NCBI GenBank assembly: GCA_046727175.1
Contig: JBKPCD010000093.1
Span: 1-15,819, forward strand
Source: JBKPCD01 sp046727175
Lineage (GTDB): Bacteria > Acidobacteriota > Vicinamibacteria > Vicinamibacterales > 2-12-FULL-66-21
DNA: 15,819 nucleotides
Direction: 5' to 3'
Below are positions 6,727 to 13,754 of the stretch, piece by piece. The notes beneath the pieces are model-generated. The model saw only the letters and a list, made by a program, of their open reading frames with translations, was not told the DNA's origin and searched no databases. Positions within the stretch are counted from its first letter, which is position 1; the number at the start of each line of letters is the position of its first letter. Position numbers and translations under genes: made by a program.

Positions 6727-7164
6727 CTATCCGATTCGCGACGGTGTGGACGCCGGGCGCGAGACCTCCTGGAGCACCTCACCAGCGAGGGCCTTTGCCG
6801 CTTTGCGAGCGATGTCGGCTTGCGAGACGACGCCGCAGCATTTCCCGGTCTCATCGACAACCGGAACGCGCCTTACCTGATGTTGTTCCATCGTCCGACA
6901 GCAGTCTTCGACGATGGTGTCAGGCGTGACCGTGATGACCGGCGACGACATGCAATCTCGCGCGGTGAGTTCGAGCGGGTTTGTCCCCTGCGCTACCGTC
7001 CGGCAGGCGATGTCGCGATCGGTAATGACGCCGACCGGCTTGCCGCGTTCGACGACCGGAATCTCGCCGCAGTCATGCTCGACCATCAGCCGTGCGACAT
7101 CACGGAGCGAGCTCTCCGGATCGCAACAGACGGGATCCTTCGACATGATCTCTCGTACCTGCAT
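6727..7164 (-). CDS. Two-CBS-domain protein
   Basis: A 145-residue protein made of two CBS domains and little else. CBS pairs bind adenine nucleotides or related ligands and act as sensors, usually in the cytoplasm. The first domain spans about residues 1-58 (VREIMSKDP, DVARLMVEHDCGEIPVVE, GVITDRDIACR). The second spans about 66-127 (ARDCMSSPVITV, RTMEQHQVRRVPVVDE, GVVSQADIARKA). The ATG at 7164 follows an AGGAGG with a good gap. A Cys pair in the C-terminal CBS (GKCCG) is unusual but may have no meaning. It stands alone: the upstream side is pseudogene debris, and the downstream side is the unassigned gap. Partner unknown. Confidence 0.92.
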   Translation of the reverse strand: MQVREIMSKDPVCCDPESSLRDVARLMVEHDCGEIPVVERGKPVGVITDRDIACRTVAQGTNPLELTARDCMSSPVITVTPDTIVEDCCRTMEQHQVRRVPVVDETGKCCGVVSQADIARKAAKALAGEVLQEVSRPASTPSRIG

Positions 7165-7227
7165 AACCCACCTCCTGAAAGCGAGGTTACTCTGACGTGC
7201 GAAACCGCGGCCGTCATCTCATATTCA

Positions 7228-7605
7228 CTACATAAGTCCGCGCTTTCCGCGCTCTGGACTCGGCGAAGGCTCTTCAACCGGAACAGCCGCAAGCGACAAT
7301 TCGACAGGGAACTCCTCACCGTTCTTCCGTATGCCAGCCAGTTCGATGGTGTGCCCGATGACGCGTCCCACGCGGGTTGCGAGAAACCGCTCGACGCCCG
7401 CACGATGGGCCGCATGGAATCGCTGCGGCATCAGCACGGTGAGGGGCTGGCCCAGGAGCTCGCCGGCGAGTATCCGAAGATCTCCTCCGCCGACTGCCTT
7501 GCCGCCAGCCCCTCCCGCGACATGTACGCCGCCGTGCCAAGAATGAGGCCAGGCTGCGTCGCATGCACAGAGATCGTAGGGACATGGTCGCGTTGGGCGG
7601 GCCGA
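7228..7605 (-). pseudogene. Decayed chimera of Ser/Thr-kinase and PAS-domain fragments
   Basis: Reading the minus strand from about 7605, one frame gives HATQPGLILGTAAYMS. This is the activation-loop region of bacterial Ser/Thr protein kinases, which normally goes on PEQARG (GTAAYMS is encoded at 7538-7518). Here it passes instead into REGLAARQ and then SAEEIFGYSP, a PAS-domain start. Around 7461-7466 the frame must shift to continue as ELLGQPLTVLMPQRF, then HTIELAGIRKNGEEFPVELS, the second half of a PAS domain. The frame ends at 7228 after a short unrelated tail. There is no start, no kinase core and no output domain. I interpret it as fused debris from two signalling genes, with a frameshift in the PAS part. 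Confidence 0.75.
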
Positions 7606-7608
7606 AAT

Positions 7609-7650
7609 CCCCTCCCCCACCTCCCCTTTTCGGTCCCACCCCGGGACATT
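7609..7650. repeat. 42-bp interspersed repeat, copy A
   Basis: C-rich segment containing CTCCCCCACCTCCCC, then TTTTCGGTCCCA and CCCCGGGACATT. It matches a second copy at 11179-11220 in the same orientation over nearly its whole length. It directly abuts the kinase/PAS remnant. Confidence 0.8.
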
Positions 7651-7800
7651 GATTTGACGGCCACCGGCGGCGAAACATTTACGGTTGCTATTGCTGATTG
7701 TGGTCCTGTTCTACAAAGTGGATGTGCCGACGAACGGCACCGAACGAACGCCTCTTGTCAGCAACACGCCCATTAGCTCGCTTGATTGTGCGTTCGCCCA

Positions 7801-9828
7801 TCAACGAGAGCCAGGCCGGGAGAAGTCCGCCACCGAGTGTTCATTTGAATCCCAGAATGACACGAGGGCGTCCATCGACCGTGCATTGTGTGTTTCATCG
7901 AGCTGCTTGCGCATCGACTCGAGTTCACGGCCTGGAAGATACCAAGACATACTCGCAGCAGCCGAGGCATTCACGAATGTAATCGTCTTGACGAATTCGG
8001 GGGGATAAATAGCATCGAGCGCCCGCAGTTCTTGATTGTTTCGAAAGACCATGCTTGCCTGGCGCGCTGCGCCAACGCCCTCCAGAGGAGTCGTGAGCCA
8101 TTGAAAGGCGCGCCTGAATCGCGTCTCACGCCTAGGGTCCTCCATTGGATAGGCGTGGATCTGCAGGATCATAACGCCAGCCGTTTTTACCTTGATCCAT
8201 TCGCTGAGTTTCGGCTGCCTGAGATAGGCCACCGCCACGCTTATCCCGTAGTTGTCGTAGTACCCAGCATCTACGACGCGTCTGGGCGGGCTTGTCGGGA
8301 GTGCAACTGCCGGCGATACGTACGGAAATGTCGCATTCATCCGAACCGCGGTTTGTAAGCCGAAAGAGGTATGCGCTCGTGGAAACCATCGAAAGAACTC
8401 GACAGCCTCACCTTCTGACACCCCCGGAAGATCGAGTAAATTCAGATTGCTAATCAGAAGGGGTTGTCCGGTCTCGACCAGCATTGGCGACAGAACCAGC
8501 GATGCGATACGCCCATCACGCTCAGCCGGCAGCAGTTCAGCGTATGATTTTCGCAACGTCCGCCACTGAGACTCCAGGACGACACCTCTATCCGCATCTT
8601 GAGACCAAGGCAGAAAGACACTGCGGATGTCCTGCTGGGCGAATCGCTGTGCTATCGGCGAGAGAGTATCACGGGCAATCGGATACCTGGTCTGACGCTG
8701 TCCTTCTATCGTATCCCTCGTGAGCCGTTCCACGAGCGTCTCCGTTCCATCGCGGGGGCTAGCGACGAAGTAGGCTGCGCCAACCATGCCCCCTGAGGCG
8801 CCAGTAATAAGTCTGACGTTCCGTGTCAGCCCCGACAGTTTGTCGCCTTGCTTGCTCTTGTGTTCTAGCGCATCGAGTACGAGCGCAGTCCAAAAGGCAG
8901 CGCGGTAAGCTCCACCTGAGGTGGTGACGACAATGAGCTTTGGCTTCGGAACGCCAGTCATTGCCCGCCAGCGCTCGAGACTCGCGACAGGATCGATGAG
9001 ACAACCTAGGGGCCCTAGAACGTTGCCCTTCGCGGTCTCCTCGAGAGGCTGCCGTTTAGCAAGATTGACAGGCTGGTCGTAGTACGACTGTGAGCGTTCC
9101 GCATTTAACGTGAACCCTCCGAATCGATACTTGTATGGAACTCCATTCCCGATGACGATGAGCGTGACAGCCAGCAGAACGAGGACTACGCGCGACGGCT
9201 CCGGAGCCAGTTTCAAGGTGACGTAGGCCAAGACCGGCCAGCCAAGCATCGCAAAAATTGCGACCGCTGGAACGAGCGTGTGGTACACACTGAGAAGTGA
9301 GATCACCACAAAGAAGACTGCAAGAAATGTTGGCGTTTGGCGCCACCTCAGTAACGACGAGACAGAGTAGCCGAGCGAGATAAACCCAACGGTCAAACAC
9401 ACTCCAAGCGCTATCCCTGCGATCATCCTAAACAGTTCCCAGGCGCCTGGATGTGGCAGATCTCCGAAAGGTTCAAGAACCGCAGAGGCCAGAGGGAAGA
9501 TAGCGAAGAACATGACGCGCCAGAGCACGAACCGCAGCGTCTCCCTCCTGTTGCAACTTGCCTCAAGAAGAACCGTAAACGTCCATAGAACCCCAAGCAA
9601 AGAAATTGCCGCCGCCTGGGTGAGGAACGCGGGGCTATTTCTATAGGCACTCCACCCATAGTTGCTCAAGTCAGGATCATCACGAAACAAATTCGGGATA
9701 CCCAGTGTGCCACCGACACCACCCGCGATCGCCACACATATGCCGCCGAACACAACGAGAAATAGGAACCAGTGCGTCGCAAGGTGCTTCAGGGTCGCCA
9801 GGCTGCCGTTCTTGAGTGTGAATACCAT
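7801..9828 (-). CDS. Membrane-anchored patatin-like phospholipase
   Basis: A 675-residue protein with an N-terminal membrane part and a C-terminal patatin-like lipase, likely an acyl hydrolase acting on membrane lipids with a Ser-Asp dyad. About six to seven hydrophobic segments fall between residues ~19 and 230 (near 19-42, 66-90, 103-120, 133-156, 167-185, 187-206, 213-229). The catalytic part has the oxyanion glycine stretch SGGAYR (304-309), the nucleophile elbow GASGG (343-347, Ser345), and DAGYYDNYG (520-528), where Asp520 would complete the dyad. The canonical patatin form is D-G-A/G, here D-A-G. A patatin with several N-terminal membrane spans is less usual than the soluble form. The start at 9828 lacks a clear SD; I see no better one. 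The gene stands alone, between kinase/PAS debris and the recombinase pseudogene. Confidence 0.88.
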   Translation of the reverse strand: MVFTLKNGSLATLKHLATHWFLFLVVFGGICVAIAGGVGGTLGIPNLFRDDPDLSNYGWSAYRNSPAFLTQAAAISLLGVLWTFTVLLEASCNRRETLRFVLWRVMFFAIFPLASAVLEPFGDLPHPGAWELFRMIAGIALGVCLTVGFISLGYSVSSLLRWRQTPTFLAVFFVVISLLSVYHTLVPAVAIFAMLGWPVLAYVTLKLAPEPSRVVLVLLAVTLIVIGNGVPYKYRFGGFTLNAERSQSYYDQPVNLAKRQPLEETAKGNVLGPLGCLIDPVASLERWRAMTGVPKPKLIVVTTSGGAYRAAFWTALVLDALEHKSKQGDKLSGLTRNVRLITGASGGMVGAAYFVASPRDGTETLVERLTRDTIEGQRQTRYPIARDTLSPIAQRFAQQDIRSVFLPWSQDADRGVVLESQWRTLRKSYAELLPAERDGRIASLVLSPMLVETGQPLLISNLNLLDLPGVSEGEAVEFFRWFPRAHTSFGLQTAVRMNATFPYVSPAVALPTSPPRRVVDAGYYDNYGISVAVAYLRQPKLSEWIKVKTAGVMILQIHAYPMEDPRRETRFRRAFQWLTTPLEGVGAARQASMVFRNNQELRALDAIYPPEFVKTITFVNASAAASMSWYLPGRELESMRKQLDETHNARSMDALVSFWDSNEHSVADFSRPGSR

Positions 9829-9901
9829 GTTTTGTCTCGACGTTTAGATGATAGCCGGAGTCCCCGATTCGAGGGCTCCGATTCAGGCGTATTTTGCGGG
9901 A

Positions 9902-10487
9902 TCAGCGAGCGGAAATCGAGGAGGATTCTCGAGACAGCCAGCGATGCGCGGTAGCGGGAGATACGCCGAGCCGTCGAGCGACTTCGCGAACTGGAAGACC
10001 CCTGGCCGCGGAAATCTGCTCGGCAGGAATCTCCCGCTCTGGTCGTCCGAGCTTCCGACCTTGCGCCTTGGCCCTGGCGAGGCCCGCAACGACCCGCTCC
10101 TGAATGCGACTGCGCTCGAACTCCGCGATCGCAGACAGAATGTGGAGCTGCAAACGCCCAGCAGGCGTGGAAGTGTCGATGCCCTCGCCCAGTGTGACGA
10201 AGGCAATCCCCAGTGCCTGCAGTTCGTCCAGAAGCAGAATCAGGTGCCGGAGATTCCGTCCGAGCCGGTCCAGCCGCCAGCAGACGAGAACATCGAACCG
10301 CCTTCGGCGTGCCGCCTTCAGCAACTCGTCAAGAGCTGGCCTGCGGTCCTTTGCGCCAGAGACGTCCTTGTCAACGTATTCGACTGCCGTCCACTCGCGC
10401 CTCTCGGCATAACGCCGGAGTTCCGCGAGCTGGTTCTCGACGTGCCTGGTCTGTGGTGCTCACGCGAGCATAAATCGCCGCTCTCAC
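9902..10487 (-). pseudogene. Serine recombinase (resolvase/invertase type), one-base frameshift
   Basis: A small serine recombinase of ~195 residues that would cut and rejoin DNA at short sites. A GTG at 10487, preceded by GGGGTGA, starts MRAAIYARVSTTDQ, which has the catalytic serine in YARVS. The frame then breaks at the GG around 10445-10446. Dropping one G restores VENQLAELRRYAERREW, DKDVSGAKDRRPAL, the RFDVLVCWRLDRLGRNL core with its arginines, and a HILSAIAEFERSRI long helix. A C-terminal helix-turn-helix follows (VREVARRLGVSPATAHRW). A fragment starting at 10324 is open without the N-terminal catalytic part. The start codon overlaps the stop of the upstream SpoVG-like gene (GTGA), so the pair would be translationally coupled. 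Whether the extra G is real decay or a sequence error cannot be told from one read. Confidence 0.85.
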
Positions 10488-10790
10488 CGAGTCACCCCGG
10501 ACGCTTCGCCCTCGTGCTCCGCGTATGCCTGCAGAATGAGGTCACGAACCCGCTCCTGCGTCGTTGAATCAATCAGCGGCCGAAGCAGTGCGAAGGAGCG
10601 CCGCTCCCCATTCACGCTGTATTGACGCGCCGGGAACGTTACGTTTCGCCCGGCACCCGTTCGCCCGTTCCCATACGCCGAAGCCAATCAACTTCAATCC
10701 TTCGAGCGGTCCCGACGTGAAGTGCAGTTCCGCGTCTGCGAGTTTTCCGGGCGGATCATTTCTGTCGTTGGCGACGATTTTGACCGTCAT
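10484..10790 (-). pseudogene. SpoVG-like small protein, one-base frameshift
   Basis: The ATG at 10790 has a textbook AGGAGG six bases upstream and begins MTVKIVANDRNDPPGKL. The frame continues DAELHFTSGPLEGLKLIGFGVWE and then breaks at the GGG run 10664-10666. Removing one G gives RRTGAGRNVTFPARQYSVNG, RRSFALLRP and a final helix QERVRDLILQAYAEHE. This resembles SpoVG (about 90-100 residues, a nucleic-acid-binding regulator) in its strand order, the N-V-x-F/M-P-A-R middle, and the last helix VRDLILQAYAE. The full length would be ~101 residues. SpoVG assignment is from pattern memory and is moderate. It is coupled to the recombinase by a 4-bp overlap, so it may serve that enzyme's expression or act as an accessory DNA-binding factor. 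Confidence 0.65.
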
Positions 10791-11110
10791 GTTGCCTCCT
10801 CGCGCTCTGGCGAGATGAGGCCAACGGGCTGCGGATTGGATAGAATCCAAGGCAGGCACCCGTCAGCCATCCACAGTGGTTGACGTGCTCAGGGGCGTCG
10901 AGTTGTTTGCGCAGCTCGGCGTCCCGCTTTCGAGTGGATTACTGCAAAGGTTGTGCTATTCGGATGAAGTAGGATTGCTGAGACGAACGAAGCGAGTAAA
11001 CTCCCTCGAATGTCCGTTGTCTATCTTCGAGAGGACGATCCACAGGTTAGAGCAGATAACTTGTCGAGTAACTACTCGGGGGAACTTGCGATACAAGTCA
11101 AGCAGTGAAG

Positions 11111-11145
11111 CTGATTCCTGATTCCCAATTCCTGATTCCTGATTC
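11111..11145. repeat. Five tandem 7-bp repeats (CTGATTC)
   Basis: Units are CTGATTC, CTGATTC, CCAATTC, CTGATTC, CTGATTC; only the middle one differs, at two bases. No gene covers it. Heptamer arrays of this kind are often found at gene ends in Acidobacteria-like genomes, which is a recollection rather than something shown here. Confidence 0.9.
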
Positions 11146-11178
11146 AGCTCTCCGGCCATCGCGACGAATCAAAAAACA

Positions 11179-11220
11179 CCCTCCCCCACCTCCCAATTCG
11201 GCCCCAGCCCCCGGGACATT
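11179..11220. repeat. 42-bp interspersed repeat, copy B
   Basis: Contains CTCCCCCACCTCCC, then AATTCGGCCCCAGCCC and CCGGGACATT, aligning with copy A at 7609-7650. The two are about 3.5 kb apart in direct orientation. Copy B is preceded by an A-run, copy A is not. The ends after ACATT diverge. Confidence 0.8.
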
Positions 11221-11633
11221 TATACAAGCCCGCGAATTTTTTGCTTACTTTTATGGCCTCTCGACGACATGCTGAATGACCGAACTCATGACGTGTTCCT
11301 GCATGTAGCAGGGTAATCATACGAATGCTCGCGCTGTTCATAGGTCTGATTCTTCGGTCAAGCGGCTTTCTTTAGAAGCCATCTCATAAATAACCGGCAT
11401 CGAACTCATCCGGCCGTCTGGATAAGTCAACGCTGGGCGACGTATCGTTAGTAATCTGGAGTTCAATTGTGCTCCCAGACTCGGTCACTTTGTCGGCGCT
11501 AGGCGCTTTGAGCTCCTCGAACCTGTTCGTGACGAGAACCAGCGAGGCTAGTGAGTGTCTCGTCAAAACCCTCATTATCCTGGCGGTTCCGATTCTTTGA
11601 GAGTTAGTTAAGGCTAGGGCAAGACCGGTTGCC

Positions 11634-13556
11634 TCACCGTGTGGGCAGGCCCACCCGCCCGACGAGAGCGGCGAAACGGTGGTCTGAGCGGAGGCCGTCG
11701 AGCATCGGTTCCAGCCTGAGGTACGGCATGTAGTCCGATCGCTCGGCGTAGGCCTTGTCCAGCCAGGCCAGAGCCTCGTCGCGATCCCCCAGGCCTGCAT
11801 GGACCAAGGCGACCGAGTACGGTGACACATACCGCGTCGCTGAGAGATGGCGTAAACCCTCGAGCATGGCCAGAGCCTCAGCGCGCCGGCCAGCCACGCC
11901 GAGAGCGTGTCCCAACTCGCCCTCGATTTCCGGGTCCTGCTCGAGCGAATTGAGTGCTTGTCGTAAAGCCGCGATAGCCTCGGCATACATTCCCTTCTGC
12001 AAGTACGCCCAGGCCGTATAGCGTTGGCCCTGCGGGAACGTAGGGTCCAGCTCGAGTGTCTTCCGAAACTGCTCGATGGCCTGGTCGTACTGACGCGCGT
12101 AGAGATAGTGCCAGCCGAGATGGAGGCCGGCGACCAGCTGCAGCGGTTCCAGTTCGAGCGCGCGCTTACTCTCCGCTAGCGACTCCTCGGTGCGTCCGAG
12201 CGGAAGGAGACAATGGGAGTACCAATGATGTGCGGGGGTGTAGTTCGGATCGAGCTCGATGGCACGGCGGAATTCCTTCTCACAAGCAGCCAAATCCCAG
12301 TCATAAAGAAGATGAACCATCGCGAGGGACGTGTGCGCTTCCGCAAGCGTGCCGTCGATCTGCAGCGCCGTGAGGGCAGCGGCTTTCGCCTCCGGCATGG
12401 CCTGACGAGGAGGCCGGCCGCCCACGATCGATGAAGCGCCCAGTGACAGGTAGGAATCCGCAAGACCGCTATAGGCGGGCGCATACTCGGGATCGGCGGC
12501 GATGGCCTTTTGGAAATATCCGAGCGCCTGGTTGAGGGCCGCCTCGGTCCTTCGATTCCAGAAGAAGCGTCCCCTCAGGTAGTCCTGGTAGGCCTCGGTG
12601 CGTATCGGACGTTTGCGCGCGAGGCGGGCGTGCGCCTCGGGCGTCAGCGTCAGCGCGATGGTCCGGGCGACAGCTTCAGCGACCTCGCTCTGCACGATCA
12701 ACACATCGCGGAGGTCGCGCTCATAGGTCTCGGCCCAGACCTGACTCTGGTCGTCGACTTGGACGAGCTGAGCGGTGACGCGCACGCGCTCACCCGCGCG
12801 GCGGAGGCTGCCCTCCAGAACGTAATCCGCTCCGAGCTCTCGGCGGAGTCGTCCGATGTCTCTATCAGCCCGCATGTATTTCCACGTGGAGCTTCGCGCG
12901 AGGACCCTCAACCGATCGGGTTCCAGCCGGCCGAGCTGGGTAATCATCTCCTCCGTCAGCCCATCACTCAGATATTCCTGGTCCGCATCCCCGGAGAGGT
13001 TGTCGAAGGGAAGAACCGCGAGCGTCAACCTCCGGCCTGACTGGGTCGTCGGCCCCGAACGTGGGACCGTCCAATAGGCGACGAGAGCCGCGGCGCAGAT
13101 CCCGACCACGATCGCTATGATCAGAAGGCGACGAGCGGAAGTCGACCGGCGCGCCGCCGGGGACGGCAGGAGCGAGGCCGCGGCCGCGTTTGTTGAATGG
13201 GCCACCTGCCCTGTGGGCAGCGGCGCGACGGGGGCGATGAAGCGATAACCACGGCGCGCGAGGGTTTCCACGTAACGCGGGGCCTCGGCGGAGTCACCCA
13301 GAGCCTCCCGCAGCTTTCTCACCGCTGTGTTGAGGCTGTGGTCGAAGTCGACGTACGTGTCCCCCGGCCACAGCGTCTCCCGCACCTTCTCTCTGGTCAC
13401 CACGTCGCCCGCGCGTTCCAGTAGCAAGACCAACAGCCGAAAAGGCTGGTCCTGCAGCCTGATCTTCAGTCCCTGCCGGCGCAGTTCGCCAGACACGAGG
13501 TCGACCTCGAAGGACCCGAAGGAGAGAACCCGGTGTGAATCGGCCGACTGCCCCAT
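11634..13556 (-). CDS. CadC-type winged-helix regulator with TolB-like and TPR domains
   Basis: A 640-residue membrane-bound transcription regulator of the kind common in Acidobacteria. Residues ~12-106 form an OmpR/CadC winged helix (FGSFEVDLVSGELRRQG, FRLLVLLLERAG, LWPGDTYVDFDHSLNTAVRKLR, RYVETLARRGYRFIAPV). A single transmembrane helix lies near 138-160 (LLIIAIVVGICAAALVAYW). Residues ~180-300 match the TolB-N/adenylate-cyclase-associated domain (LAVLPFDNLSGDADQEYLSDGL, YVLEGSLRRAGERVRVTAQL). From ~330 to ~600 there are several TPR units (for example LGYFQKAIAADPEYAPAYSG and EFRRAIELDPNYTPAHHWY). I chose ATG 13556 (AAGG upstream); a GTG at 13586 is an alternative that adds ten residues. 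It is divergent from the haloperoxidase-like gene with 198 bp between the starts, so it may control that gene, though no operator could be identified. Confidence 0.93.
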   Translation of the reverse strand: MGQSADSHRVLSFGSFEVDLVSGELRRQGLKIRLQDQPFRLLVLLLERAGDVVTREKVRETLWPGDTYVDFDHSLNTAVRKLREALGDSAEAPRYVETLARRGYRFIAPVAPLPTGQVAHSTNAAAASLLPSPAARRSTSARRLLIIAIVVGICAAALVAYWTVPRSGPTTQSGRRLTLAVLPFDNLSGDADQEYLSDGLTEEMITQLGRLEPDRLRVLARSSTWKYMRADRDIGRLRRELGADYVLEGSLRRAGERVRVTAQLVQVDDQSQVWAETYERDLRDVLIVQSEVAEAVARTIALTLTPEAHARLARKRPIRTEAYQDYLRGRFFWNRRTEAALNQALGYFQKAIAADPEYAPAYSGLADSYLSLGASSIVGGRPPRQAMPEAKAAALTALQIDGTLAEAHTSLAMVHLLYDWDLAACEKEFRRAIELDPNYTPAHHWYSHCLLPLGRTEESLAESKRALELEPLQLVAGLHLGWHYLYARQYDQAIEQFRKTLELDPTFPQGQRYTAWAYLQKGMYAEAIAALRQALNSLEQDPEIEGELGHALGVAGRRAEALAMLEGLRHLSATRYVSPYSVALVHAGLGDRDEALAWLDKAYAERSDYMPYLRLEPMLDGLRSDHRFAALVGRVGLPTR

Positions 13557-13754
13557 CGCGTGCCTTGATCGCGGCGAGTCTAGCACCCGTGGCCAAGTCA
13601 GGTCTTGGAGAAACCCTTACGGCTCGCGCATCTTAGCGGGTTATCGACAGTTGATGTGCAGTTGCGCTGCTGTGCATTGAGTGCTTCCCCCTCCGGCGCC
13701 ATGGTTCACGCCATCGGAGCCGTGCGCTCCTTTTTCAAGAGAGGGAGGCGGAAG

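Larger units (their letters stand above)
10791..11633. other. Gene-poor, repeat-bearing gap
   Basis: 843 bases without a supported gene. It holds five heptamer repeats at 11111-11145 and repeat copy B at 11179-11220. A plus-strand frame near 10876 (DVLRGVELFAQL) faintly resembles the start of a cyclic-nucleotide-binding domain, but it breaks off after ~35 residues. A minus-strand stretch (~11490-11560) reading VLVTNRFEELKAP faintly resembles the C-terminal tail of Acidobacteria kinase/TolB-type proteins. Both are too short to annotate. The sequence is less GC-rich than its neighbours, as expected for decayed DNA. Confidence 0.5.

Noticed and set aside
10876..11121. Small plus-strand frame with DVLRGVELFAQL, like a cyclic-nucleotide-binding start
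   Set aside because: The likeness covers about 12 residues, and the rest of the domain is absent.
11111..11145. CRISPR-like array
   Set aside because: The units are only 7 bp and directly adjacent, with no spacers and no cas genes, so this is a simple tandem repeat.
11384..11986. A 200-codon minus-strand frame next to the TPR gene
   Set aside because: Most of it overlaps the TPR gene in another frame, and its Arg/Ser/Trp-rich content looks non-coding. Only the short tail at ~11490-11560 was kept as a weak remnant.
13605..13754. Fifty extra N-terminal residues for the haloperoxidase-like protein
   Set aside because: They lack an SD and would bury the signal peptide; the ATG at 13755 has a good SD.
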